Shown here piece after piece: positions 1-8,345 of a stretch of 64,000 nt of DNA. Each line of letters opens with the position of its first letter. Position 1 is the first letter of the stretch. Below the pieces are notes generated by a model. It made no database searches and was not told the origin of the DNA. It was given only the letters and a program-made list of their open reading frames with translations. This DNA comes from Acinetobacter kyonggiensis (GTDB lineage Bacteria > Pseudomonadota > Gammaproteobacteria > Pseudomonadales > Moraxellaceae), in assembly GCF_900107285.1 (NCBI RefSeq), contig NZ_FNPK01000016.1, positions 1 through 64,000 on the forward strand. The letters run 5' to 3'. Both the position numbers and the translations under genes were made by a program.

Positions 1-181
1 CAAAGAAATTTAAATCCTGTGCTTGACTCTTGTGGTTAAAAACAGGACATTTTAAATGGTTTATCGCATAGACATTTTAATTGGTGAATAACAGCAAGCT
101 TAAAAAACTGTTCAAATGGCTCTAATAATGAGAATAAACTACAATAAGCATTAATTTGTTTAATATTTATTAGAGCTACTC

Positions 182-892
182 ATGCTTTACCCCATGCCCA
201 AAAAAATCCAACTTGCACCCTCTCAAGCCAAATGGCAGCTTTCTGCTGCAAATTCAGTATTGGTACTTGTTGGATTGCAAAATTTGCGAATGCAGGCCGG
301 AATTCAAGACACTGATTTGATGAGCAATCTAATCCAGATCAGCAATAAAGCCAAAGCATTAGACATTCCAATTGTTGATTTGTATGGCGATGACCTAACG
401 CAGGGGATGCAACATTTGGGTGAATATGCATCATCGAATCCACAAATGATATTTGCAGGGCAGGTGAGTCCGATGCTCAAGCAGATCTTGCCGCATCTAC
501 AAAGTGTCTCCGCGCAAATTTGTGTGGTTGATGATGCGATTTTATTGTCGAATCAAGACCAGCATATTCAGTGGATTGAAAATATCTCGGCACAAGGTTT
601 GCATCACATGTCTAGCTATAGTTTGGCTCGGCTATGGAATTTAAGTGCACCGTCAAATTATGTAATTTCAACCAAGGGAATTATGCTTGCTGTTGCAGAG
701 CAGTTGAACATGGATGCGCTTGAAATTGATCCTTCTGTCGATTTGAGACAATACGGTTTGGATTCTATCGCCATTGTCACTTTGGTCGGCATTTGGCGCG
801 CGTATGGTGCAAATGTGCGATATGAAGATATTTTAGAACATGCTTGTATGCATGAACTGGCGGGTTTTATATTGCAATCAGCACGTTCATAA
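182..892 (+). CDS. Isochorismatase-like/aryl carrier protein fusion (EntB-like), degenerate hydrolase domain
   Basis: 236 residues in two parts. Residues ~20-165 resemble an isochorismatase-fold hydrolase; residues ~166-236 are a phosphopantetheine carrier domain with the attachment motif GLDSI (serine carries the cofactor). This is the domain order of EntB, which makes 2,3-dihydroxybenzoate and carries it during siderophore synthesis. The first strand, where EntB-type enzymes have a catalytic Asp before MQ, reads VLVGLQN, so the Asp is missing and hydrolase activity is doubtful. No siderophore synthesis genes are next to it. The ATG at 194 is an alternative start. The 181 bases upstream hold no gene that I can see. 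Function in the cell is not known to me. Confidence 0.75.
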   Translation: MLYPMPKKIQLAPSQAKWQLSAANSVLVLVGLQNLRMQAGIQDTDLMSNLIQISNKAKALDIPIVDLYGDDLTQGMQHLGEYASSNPQMIFAGQVSPMLKQILPHLQSVSAQICVVDDAILLSNQDQHIQWIENISAQGLHHMSSYSLARLWNLSAPSNYVISTKGIMLAVAEQLNMDALEIDPSVDLRQYGLDSIAIVTLVGIWRAYGANVRYEDILEHACMHELAGFILQSARS

Positions 893-1021
893 CACGAGAT
901 TGAAATAATTTTTGAGCAAAATCGGAAAATCCGTCGTCAATTGCAGCATTGCGCATTGTAATTCTGCGCCAAGCTTTCTATCATTGCCGGCTTGTTTTCG
1001 CGATCCGCTTGGAATTGAACA

Positions 1022-1666
1022 TTGAGTAATTTTCTAACCGAACACCTGATCCATCGTGACGAAGATTTTATGGTGATCCATAAGCCTGCAGGTGTACTCA
1101 CCGTTCCCGGTAAAACTGAAGATTTACAAGATTGCGTGATCAACCGATTATTAAAAATAGAACCGCAAACCTTACTGATTCATCGTCTTGATCGTGATAC
1201 TTCTGGTATTCTGGTGTTTGGCCTGACCAAATGGGGACAAAAAACCATTTCCCGTCAGTTTCAGGAACGCCAAACCGAGAAAACCTATCAAGCGGTCGTT
1301 GCCGGACATCTTGAGGGCGAAGGCACGGTTGATGTGCCGGTAATTTACGATCCTGAACATCCGCCATTACATATTGCCGATATTCATCATAACAAGCCTG
1401 CATTAACGCATTGGCAAGCCATTGAACATTTTGAACTTCAAGGGCAGGCGGTCACGCGTGTCAAACTTACCCCTATTACAGGCCGCTCACATCAGCTCCG
1501 CGTACATATGCAGTATCTGGGGCATCCGATTGTGGGTGACACTTTATATGCAACACTGGAACAGCAACAGTTGATTCCCCGTCTATGCTTACATGCTGAA
1601 CACTTGGGTTTTTACCATCCTCAAACAGAGGAATTGGTGGAGTTTTATTATCCTGTTCCTTTTTAA
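1022..1666 (+). CDS. rluA: RluA-family rRNA/tRNA pseudouridine synthase
   Basis: 214 residues, close to the ~219 of E. coli RluA, which isomerises uridine in 23S rRNA and in tRNA position 32. The catalytic motif HRLDRDTSG, with the nucleophilic Asp, is at residues ~57-65. The C-terminal part has the family block GRSHQLRVHM and GHPIVGD. There is no S4 domain, which separates it from RluC/RluD. The start is TTG, with GGAA about 8 bases upstream; no better ATG lies before it. It runs codirectionally between the EntB-like gene and rapA. RluA rather than another short family member is inferred from length and motif spacing. Confidence 0.85.
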   Translation: MSNFLTEHLIHRDEDFMVIHKPAGVLTVPGKTEDLQDCVINRLLKIEPQTLLIHRLDRDTSGILVFGLTKWGQKTISRQFQERQTEKTYQAVVAGHLEGEGTVDVPVIYDPEHPPLHIADIHHNKPALTHWQAIEHFELQGQAVTRVKLTPITGRSHQLRVHMQYLGHPIVGDTLYATLEQQQLIPRLCLHAEHLGFYHPQTEELVEFYYPVPF

Positions 1667-1818
1667 GATAAAAACTTTTTAATCGTCATCGAATTTGCTC
1701 ACTTTTTAGTGGGCTTTATGTCAAAATATATTGCTTAAAGACCTATTTTTTTGCTCAAATACTAATCAGGTTTTGAGTTTGAAATTAGTGTCCTCATTTT
1801 TAGATAAAGGTGGAAAAA

Positions 1819-4647
1819 TTGCATCAGTTTGCTATTGGTCAGCGTTGGTTATCAGATACAGAAACAGAGCTTGGTTTAGGGGTTCTTATTGATGTAGATG
1901 AACGATCGGTTAGCATTTTATTCCCGAAAAGTGATGAAACACGTGTGTACGCACGTAATAATGCACCTTTATCGCGTATTGTTTTTAACATTAAAGATGA
2001 ATTACAAGATCAAGAAGGCACCAAGTGGAATGTTGAGTCTTTTGAAGATCGTCATGGTGTGGTGCGTTATAACGTGGTGCGTACTTTAGAAGACGGGACT
2101 GAAGAGCGTAAATCATTAAATGAAACTCGCGTGGGCGCTCATATTCAGTTGTCTAAACCACTTGATCGGTTGCTTGCCAGTCAAATTGATTATAAAGAAT
2201 GGTATGACCTGCGTATTGAAGCTTTGCTTATGCAAGCCAATATGAAAGCGAGTCCATTACGAGGCATGGTCGGTGCACGTGTCGGTCTGATTCCACATCA
2301 GCTTTATATTGCCCATGAAGTAGGGCAGCGTTTTGCACCACGTGTTTTACTTGCCGATGAAGTGGGTTTGGGTAAAACCATTGAAGCGGGCTTGATTATT
2401 CATCAGCAACTTAAAACAGGTCGCTCAGAACGTATCTTGATTTTAGTACCCGATTCACTGCAATATCAGTGGATGATTGAGATGCGCCGCCGTTTTAATC
2501 TACAGTTCTCTTTATTTGATTTAACCCGTACAGCATCCATTAAAGAGCATGATCCTGATTTAAATCCATTCTTGACTGAGCAATGCATCATTGCCAGCGT
2601 GGACTTAATGGTCGATCATGATGATTTACGTGAGCAGGCGCTAGAAGCTGGTTTTGACCTGCTTGTGGTCGATGAAGCACACCATTTGATGTGGAGTGAA
2701 GAAGAAGGTGGTAATGACCGTTATGACCTTGTTGAAGAACTTGCTGAAAAAACACCGGGTGTTTTACTCCTGACTGCAACCCCAGAACAATTGGGTGTAG
2801 AAAGCCATTTCGCACGTTTACGTTTACTTGATCCACAGCGTTTTAGTTCACTTGATCGTTTCTTAGATGAAGAAGTGCAATATCACCACACTGCAAAAAT
2901 TGCGGAAGTGTTGATGTCAGATCTGCCTTTAGAACAAGGTCATTTATCTGCTATTGAAAGTTTACTCGGGCATAGTATTCAGGATGAGCCAGAACAACGT
3001 TTCCGTGCCATTCATGAATTATTAGACCGTCATGGTACAGGTCGTATTTTATTCCGTAATACCCGTGAAGCGATTCAAGGTTTCCCAGGTCGTGACTGTC
3101 AACCTGCTGCATTACCTGCGCCAGCACATTGGTCTAAAGATGGTAAATTACGTGAACAAATGTGGCCTGAAGAAGCACAGCTTGATGGTGCTTGGATGGA
3201 ACATGATCCGCGTGTCATGTGGTTGATGGAAATGCTTCGCACAGGACTGAAACACAAAAAAGTATTGCTGATAGCACGTACTGGCCCTGTGGTTGAAGCG
3301 CTGGAAAATGTACTGCGTTTACATGCGGGTATTCGTACTGCCATGTTCCATGAAGGCATGAGCTTACTTGAGCGTGACCAAGCGGCTGCTTATTTCGCTG
3401 AAGATTCTTACGGTGCACAAATTTTACTCTGTTCAGAAATTGGTTCTGAAGGACGTAACTTCCAGTTTGCTTCTGACCTCATTTTATTTGATTTACCTGC
3501 GAATCCAGACGTTTTAGAACAACGTATTGGTCGTTTAGACCGTATTGGTCAAGAAAACCGTATTCAAATTCATGTGCCCTATTTAGTGGGGACAGCACAA
3601 GAGCGTATGTTCCGTTGGTACAATGAAGGTTTAAATATTTTTAGTAATATTTCACCTACGGCTCAAACACTGCAAGAAAACTTCATTATTAAATTAAAAG
3701 ATTGTTTGTTGAATGATTTGGGTCAACAGTTTGAAGATTTACTTGAAGAAGTCTGTGTACAGCGCGAAGCTTTGGAAGCTGAATTGCAGGAAGGTCGTGA
3801 CCGTTTGCTAGAATACAACTCTTGTCGTCCTATAGTGGCGCAAGAAATTGTGAAAGCACTTGAAGATTATGATGACAACACCACGTTGCCAATGTTTATG
3901 AAGCGCTTCATGGCATCGACCAATATCGACTTCGATGAGCAAAGTAACGGTACTGTAATTATTAAACCAACGGATCAAATGCAGGTTCAAGGTTTAACGC
4001 TCGATGAAGAAGGCATGACAGCCACTTTCTATCGTGACCAAGCACAAACCCGTGAAGATGCGCAGTATTTAACCCTTGAACATCCATTCACAGAAAGTGT
4101 CATGGAAATGATTAATACACAAGGCTTTGGTAGTACCAATGTTGCTGTGTTGAAATCTGCGGCATTACCACAAGGTTCGGTGTTGTTGGAAGTATGGTTT
4201 AAAGTTGATGTGGTTGCACCGAAAGCCTTGAACTTACCGTCAAGCCTGCCGCAGCAACTTATTCGTGTTCTATTGAGTGAAAAAGGTCAGGATTTATCGA
4301 ATAAGATTGCACCCGATATTTTGAAACCTTATTTACATCATTTGGACAGTAATAGCTGCCGTCAGGTGGTGAAAGCGCGCCGTGATGTGATTGAACAACG
4401 TTATGTACAAGCTTTGGATCTTGCAAAGGCAGCATTACCAAGCTTTAAACAACAAGCCAAAGAAGTGTATGGCAATAAATGGCAATATGAAATTGACCGT
4501 TTAACTTATCTTAAGCAATTTAATCCAAGTATTCGTGAAGATGAAATTGCACGTTTACAAAAATTGCAAAAAGAAGGCATTAGCTTGCTTGATGGCTTGT
4601 CTGTCACACCTGAAGCCATTCAAGTGCTTGTGGTGGTTAAACCTTAA
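1819..4647 (+). CDS. rapA: RNA polymerase-associated helicase-like ATPase RapA
   Basis: About 942 residues; a SWI2/SNF2 ATPase that binds RNA polymerase and promotes its recycling. In order: N-terminal Tudor-like region beginning FAIGQRW, Walker A DEVGLGKT, DEAH box VVDEAHH, the LLTATPEQLG block, and the C-terminal helicase motifs SEIGSEGRNFQFAS and QRIGRLDRIGQ. All match E. coli RapA closely. A GTG at 1810 extends the frame by three codons, but the Shine-Dalgarno AAAGGTGGA (1806-1814) overlaps it. I therefore place the start at TTG 1819. Its terminator has been split by the repeat element at 4680-5013. Confidence 0.97.
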   Translation: MHQFAIGQRWLSDTETELGLGVLIDVDERSVSILFPKSDETRVYARNNAPLSRIVFNIKDELQDQEGTKWNVESFEDRHGVVRYNVVRTLEDGTEERKSLNETRVGAHIQLSKPLDRLLASQIDYKEWYDLRIEALLMQANMKASPLRGMVGARVGLIPHQLYIAHEVGQRFAPRVLLADEVGLGKTIEAGLIIHQQLKTGRSERILILVPDSLQYQWMIEMRRRFNLQFSLFDLTRTASIKEHDPDLNPFLTEQCIIASVDLMVDHDDLREQALEAGFDLLVVDEAHHLMWSEEEGGNDRYDLVEELAEKTPGVLLLTATPEQLGVESHFARLRLLDPQRFSSLDRFLDEEVQYHHTAKIAEVLMSDLPLEQGHLSAIESLLGHSIQDEPEQRFRAIHELLDRHGTGRILFRNTREAIQGFPGRDCQPAALPAPAHWSKDGKLREQMWPEEAQLDGAWMEHDPRVMWLMEMLRTGLKHKKVLLIARTGPVVEALENVLRLHAGIRTAMFHEGMSLLERDQAAAYFAEDSYGAQILLCSEIGSEGRNFQFASDLILFDLPANPDVLEQRIGRLDRIGQENRIQIHVPYLVGTAQERMFRWYNEGLNIFSNISPTAQTLQENFIIKLKDCLLNDLGQQFEDLLEEVCVQREALEAELQEGRDRLLEYNSCRPIVAQEIVKALEDYDDNTTLPMFMKRFMASTNIDFDEQSNGTVIIKPTDQMQVQGLTLDEEGMTATFYRDQAQTREDAQYLTLEHPFTESVMEMINTQGFGSTNVAVLKSAALPQGSVLLEVWFKVDVVAPKALNLPSSLPQQLIRVLLSEKGQDLSNKIAPDILKPYLHHLDSNSCRQVVKARRDVIEQRYVQALDLAKAALPSFKQQAKEVYGNKWQYEIDRLTYLKQFNPSIREDEIARLQKLQKEGISLLDGLSVTPEAIQVLVVVKP

Positions 4648-4679
4648 GTTTTGAATGAAATAAGAAAGCACCTTCGGGT

Positions 4680-5013
4680 TAATGCCAGTCAATTTCGTAA
4701 CTGACTGGCATTTTATTTTTTAAATTCATAATGTTATTCGATACACGGAAACGTCATCCGCAACTGTTCGAGGCAAAACTATTTTAAAAAAGTAAGGTTT
4801 CTGCGATTTATTAATCAATAAAAGGTATTTGGCGAGTTTTGCGGTGAGGCGCACTGCGCCGCAAGATGCCTTTCTTGCGAAGCTCTGCTTCTCATTTGGG
4901 CTTATCCAAAGTAATAGGTGAGCTCCAAGTGTTTGATTTAAAAATATAAGACTCCATCATGAACAACTAAAAACTAAGGATTTCATTTCTAAATCCTTAA
5001 CTGACTGGTATTA
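4680..5013 (+). mobile_element. MITE-like element, copy 1 (334 bp), inserted in the rapA terminator
   Basis: This fills the gene-free gap 4648-5127. The ends are imperfect inverted repeats: TAATGCCAGTCA (4680-4691) and TGACTGGTATTA (5002-5013), 11 of 12 pairing. It is bordered by a near-direct repeat, CACCTTCGGGT (4669-4679) and CACTTTCGGGT (5014-5024). Joining the flanks restores a plain terminator, AGCACC-TTCG-GGTGCT followed by T's, so the element appears to have inserted there with an 11-base duplication. The left end folds into its own terminator-like hairpin. A second copy in the opposite orientation is at 60162-60493. There is no ORF. I do not recognise the family, and naming it a MITE is inference. 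Confidence 0.75.
4681..4721 (+). terminator. Terminator-like hairpin carried by the repeat element (end of rapA)
   Basis: Perfect 11-bp stem AATGCCAGTCA (4681-4691) with TGACTGGCATT (4702-4712), followed by a T-rich run to 4721. It begins 34 bases after the rapA stop and would replace the host terminator that the element split. Confidence 0.75.
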
Positions 5014-5127
5014 CACTTTCGGGTGCTTTTTTATTTTCTTATATTTTTAAGCATAGGGGATTCTGGCGTTTAGAATTCAGCTTATGTTAAAATAGGACAT
5101 AAATTTAAAAAATATATAAGAAAAATT

Positions 5128-5394
5128 ATGGCTAAATCTTTAGTGACGATGGGGTCTTCAACGACACATGGCGGCATCGTATCTGAATGTGAAAACACAT
5201 TTGTTATCAATGGTATTGCAGTACATTTGCATGGAATGAAACATTATTGTCCCAAATGCCAAGTTGTGGTGTCATCCATTGCGGCAGATCAGTCAACACT
5301 AGTAAAAGGGCGAGGAGTGGTACTCGCTGGAGATAAAACCACCTGTGGTGCCACTTTTTTAGCCAATCAAGCTTTGCTTGTTTCACAAAAATAA
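5128..5394 (+). CDS. PAAR-domain protein (type VI secretion spike tip)
   Basis: 88 residues, the size of a minimal PAAR protein, which forms the metal-binding tip on the VgrG spike of a type VI secretion system and can carry effectors. It begins with a small-residue stretch (MGSSTTHGG) and has conserved His and Cys residues (HLHGMKHYCPKC, TTCGA) likely to hold the metal, and the closing block RGVVLAGDKTTCGA. No VgrG or other secretion component is in the window, so it is an orphan here. The start is the only good ATG; the ribosome binding site is weak. Confidence 0.85.
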   Translation: MAKSLVTMGSSTTHGGIVSECENTFVINGIAVHLHGMKHYCPKCQVVVSSIAADQSTLVKGRGVVLAGDKTTCGATFLANQALLVSQK

Positions 5395-5536
5395 GCGTTC
5401 TATTGAGTATTGCTGTATTAAGAGCAAAATTGACTTTGAAGTCAGCCTATTGATGATTTATTGATTTAATCTCCGTATATTTTTACGTAAGCTAGTAATT
5501 CGGTTAATCACTTTATCAAAAGAAGAGCACAGTCGA

Positions 5537-6361
5537 ATGGCTGATGAATTATTTATGAAAACAGAAATTCATTTTACTCATGCCAATGGAATTCCTGCGC
5601 AAAGTTATCAAAAATTCTTTACTTATTTTCAAGATGAGTTTGATTTAAAGTCCATCCCAATGATTGGAATGAACCCACAGTACCCGATTACCCATGATTG
5701 GCGTTACTTGGTTGATCAAATTATTGATGATGTTGAACAACAATTTCAGGGTAGAAAGGTGGTTGGTCTGGGGCATTCCTTTGGTTCGTTATTAACACTC
5801 ATGAGTGCTTATAAACGTCCTGATTTATTTTCACAATTGGTGATTATGGATCCGCCTTTTGTGATTGGTTCTAAATCAGCCATGTTTGAGATTGCAAAGA
5901 AATTAAAACTCAAAGCCATTGATCAATTTACACCAGCAGGAATTACCTTGAAACGCACAGATCATTGGAAAGATCATGCGCATGCATATACTTCAATGCG
6001 GCATAATCAATTATTCCGACATTTTGATGAAACCTGTTTTCAAGATTTTTTAAGCTATGGTTTACAAGAAGATACTGAGCGTGGTGGTTTAACTTTAACT
6101 GTCCCTAAAGTCATTGAAGCTGAAATTTTTCGAACTGTACCTGCGTGGTGGTGGCGTACACCAAGAAAAGCACCTGTTGTACCTGTCCATTTAATTAGTG
6201 CAAACAAGAGTCCATTTTATAAACAAGGTTTTCCACAAGGTATACAAAAGACTTATCAGATTAATTATAGTTTGATGCAAGGCGGGCATATGTTCCCTTT
6301 AGAACAGCCTGAAAAAACAGCCGAATTGGTTAAACACATTATTGCTCAGCAAAAAAAGTAA
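5537..6361 (+). CDS. Alpha/beta hydrolase
   Basis: 274 residues with the alpha/beta hydrolase nucleophile elbow GHSFGS (Ser nucleophile) at ~89-94, a following VIMDPPFV strand, and a C-terminal catalytic His in GGHMFPLEQPE. The substrate cannot be told. There is no signal peptide, so it is probably cytoplasmic. AGAAGAG precedes the ATG; an in-frame ATG six codons later is an alternative. It follows the PAAR gene on the same strand after about 140 bases. Whether the two are functionally linked is unknown. Confidence 0.8.
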   Translation: MADELFMKTEIHFTHANGIPAQSYQKFFTYFQDEFDLKSIPMIGMNPQYPITHDWRYLVDQIIDDVEQQFQGRKVVGLGHSFGSLLTLMSAYKRPDLFSQLVIMDPPFVIGSKSAMFEIAKKLKLKAIDQFTPAGITLKRTDHWKDHAHAYTSMRHNQLFRHFDETCFQDFLSYGLQEDTERGGLTLTVPKVIEAEIFRTVPAWWWRTPRKAPVVPVHLISANKSPFYKQGFPQGIQKTYQINYSLMQGGHMFPLEQPEKTAELVKHIIAQQKK

Positions 6362-6427
6362 TGAAAAAATGATGCTAAAGCAGTAAAGGAGATACTCAAA
6401 TAAGTGATCACTCCTAAGCCTAAGTTA

Positions 6428-7123
6428 TTAGTTTATTTTGGCTTCATCTAAATGACGTGCGCCTTCTAAAATCATGCGAATCATGATCATGGTTTGCTCT
6501 GCCACTTCTTTACGTTCATTGATGGGGATATCAATAAGTTTAGCACCCATATTAAAGACCAATTGCGTAATTGCTTTTGCTACCAAATCTGGGTGGCACA
6601 GTTTGCTGTTATTTAAGCGTTCTAACAGAATTAGATCGTCTTTGAGTTCTTGCTGAAAATAATTTAATTGGCGTTCAACGGCTAATTTGTATGAGGTAGA
6701 GCCAGTATAGGCTTCACGAAGTAATAAACTTAGATTACCTTCATCTGCATCCAATTGTTCAATAAAAACCTCAACAGAACTGCGAATGATACTGTTTTGT
6801 TTCGAGGCTTTTAAACGTGCTTCAAGTAAAATTTGGCGTAATACATTGCCTGAGCGATCAATCAATTCAATTGCAAGCTCATCTATATCTTTGAAATGTC
6901 GATAAAAACTGTTCGGTGCAATGCCAGCTTCTCGGGCAACTTCACGTAAGCTTAGGGATGAAATACTTTTTTGAGGCCCAATTAAATTGAGCGCAGCTTG
7001 AAACAGTTCTTCTTTGGTAATCGTTGCTTTTCGACCGACTGTGCGGACAACAACTGGCTCATGCGCAAAATTTTGTGCATCAATTGTGGCAGTAACATTT
7101 TTTTTAATTGAAGACTGGTTCAT
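6428..7123 (-). CDS. TetR-family regulator, DesT/FabR-like
   Basis: About 231 residues. The N-terminal helix-turn-helix is typical of TetR (TKEELFQAALNLIG, then SLREVAREAGIAPNSFYRHF). The C-terminal ligand domain resembles regulators of unsaturated fatty acid synthesis such as Pseudomonas DesT. It is divergent from an oxidoreductase/desaturase pair with the same layout as desT-desCB, so it probably represses that pair in response to acyl-CoA composition. A TTG at 7150 extends the frame, but TATAAT (minus strand, 7157-7152) just upstream looks like its -10 box. The ATG at 7123 is preferred. Confidence 0.85.
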   Translation of the reverse strand: MNQSSIKKNVTATIDAQNFAHEPVVVRTVGRKATITKEELFQAALNLIGPQKSISSLSLREVAREAGIAPNSFYRHFKDIDELAIELIDRSGNVLRQILLEARLKASKQNSIIRSSVEVFIEQLDADEGNLSLLLREAYTGSTSYKLAVERQLNYFQQELKDDLILLERLNNSKLCHPDLVAKAITQLVFNMGAKLIDIPINERKEVAEQTMIMIRMILEGARHLDEAKIN

Positions 7124-7201
7124 ATTTTTCAAGAGATTAAAGACACTCAAACATTATAGCGGTTGCTTGGTCACATGGGAAATGAATAGAAACAATACAA
7201 G

Positions 7202-7233
7202 TGTATATACAAATATATATACATGTGTATAAT
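7202..7233 (+). promoter_or_regulatory. Candidate TetR operator and promoter of the desaturase operon
   Basis: A perfect 8-bp inverted repeat, TGTATATA (7202-7209) and TATATACA (7216-7223), separated by 6 bases, lies in the divergent gap. It is followed at once by a consensus -10 hexamer TATAAT (7228-7233). A bound repressor would cover the -35 and spacer region. Assignment to the neighbouring TetR gene is inference from position. Confidence 0.55.
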
Positions 7234-7263
7234 AATACAAATTCAATCGCGTGGTATCTGATT

Positions 7264-8331
7264 ATGCATGTTTTAGAAAAAACCAAATCTCCCCTAGGTT
7301 CACTTGCTGAAATTGTTATTGATCAGCATGCAGCTAATTTTTGGTTGCAAAAATTTAACTCCCTTTGGTCTCTCAATCAAGCATTGGGCAAAATTGTTCA
7401 AAAAGAAAATTCTGCTCAAAACATGGTGAGTTTAACCATTCAGTTCAATCGTCATTTTGATGTAGGGCAAGCTGGACAGCATCATCCGATTTTTGTGAGT
7501 GTCAATGGTACTCGCTATGAACGTAGCTACAGCTTGACTCAACTGGATGCACAACATGTGTTATTAACCGTTAAAAAAGTTGATCAGGGTAAAGTCAGTT
7601 CGTGGTTAGCTGAGCAGTCTAAAGTCGGCGATATTCTTGAATTTGGTCAGCCTTATGGCGATATGCTGTTACCTGAACAAGCTCAAGCGATGGTATTGCT
7701 GGCTGCGGGGAGTGGTATTACGCCAATGTTCAGTTTACTCAAAGCATTATCCAAGACCAATCGGATGGCTCAAGCACCGATAAAATTATTGTATTGGGTC
7801 AGAGAATATGCCGATGTTGCTTTTAAAGCACATTTTGAGAAGCTCGCTGAACAATATCCTAATTTTACATTTCAAGTTTTTTATACTCAAGAAGATGATG
7901 CTGGTGAGCGCTTAAATGTAGCGCATACCGCATTAATTTCAAATATCGAAAATAACGTGGTCTATGCTTGTGGTCCATCTGGATTTGTAGCGCAAGCTGA
8001 ACAGTTATTTGCACATGCTCAAAGTTTTAAAAGTGAAGCTTTTAGTATGACACCGCTAGAGAGTTCAGATATTGGCTTTGTCAATGTAACTTTGTTGAAA
8101 TCTAAAAAAGTCATTGCCATTCCAAAAGGTCAGTCCATTTTAACCAGTTTGGAACAGCAAAATATCAAACCCACTCATGGTTGCCGTATGGGTATTTGTA
8201 ATAAATGCGTCTGCAATAAAGTTGAAGGTTCAACCAAAAATATGGTGAATGGTAGTCAAAATGCAGAACCCGGTAATGTATTGAAAATATGTGTCAACTC
8301 AGCTCAGTCTGACCTTGTTATTGATTTATAA
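7264..8331 (+). CDS. Ferredoxin/flavodoxin reductase-type electron-transfer protein with C-terminal 2Fe-2S domain (DesC-like)
   Basis: 355 residues. An N-terminal FAD-binding barrel (YERSYSLTQ), an NAD(P)-binding part (LLAAGSGITPMFSL, VYACGPSGFV) and a C-terminal plant-type ferredoxin domain with cysteines in HGCRMGICNKCVC plus a later Cys. It should pass electrons from NAD(P)H to the desaturase encoded 14 bases downstream, as DesC does for DesB in Pseudomonas. A frame-open GTG at 7201 lies inside the operator palindrome and upstream of the -10 box, so I use the ATG at 7264. Confidence 0.88.
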   Translation: MHVLEKTKSPLGSLAEIVIDQHAANFWLQKFNSLWSLNQALGKIVQKENSAQNMVSLTIQFNRHFDVGQAGQHHPIFVSVNGTRYERSYSLTQLDAQHVLLTVKKVDQGKVSSWLAEQSKVGDILEFGQPYGDMLLPEQAQAMVLLAAGSGITPMFSLLKALSKTNRMAQAPIKLLYWVREYADVAFKAHFEKLAEQYPNFTFQVFYTQEDDAGERLNVAHTALISNIENNVVYACGPSGFVAQAEQLFAHAQSFKSEAFSMTPLESSDIGFVNVTLLKSKKVIAIPKGQSILTSLEQQNIKPTHGCRMGICNKCVCNKVEGSTKNMVNGSQNAEPGNVLKICVNSAQSDLVIDL

Positions 8332-8345
8332 GTGAGTCCAATATT

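Noticed and set aside
1140..1403. Minus-strand ORFs inside the rluA-like gene
   Set aside because: Shadows of a gene with clear catalytic motifs on the plus strand.
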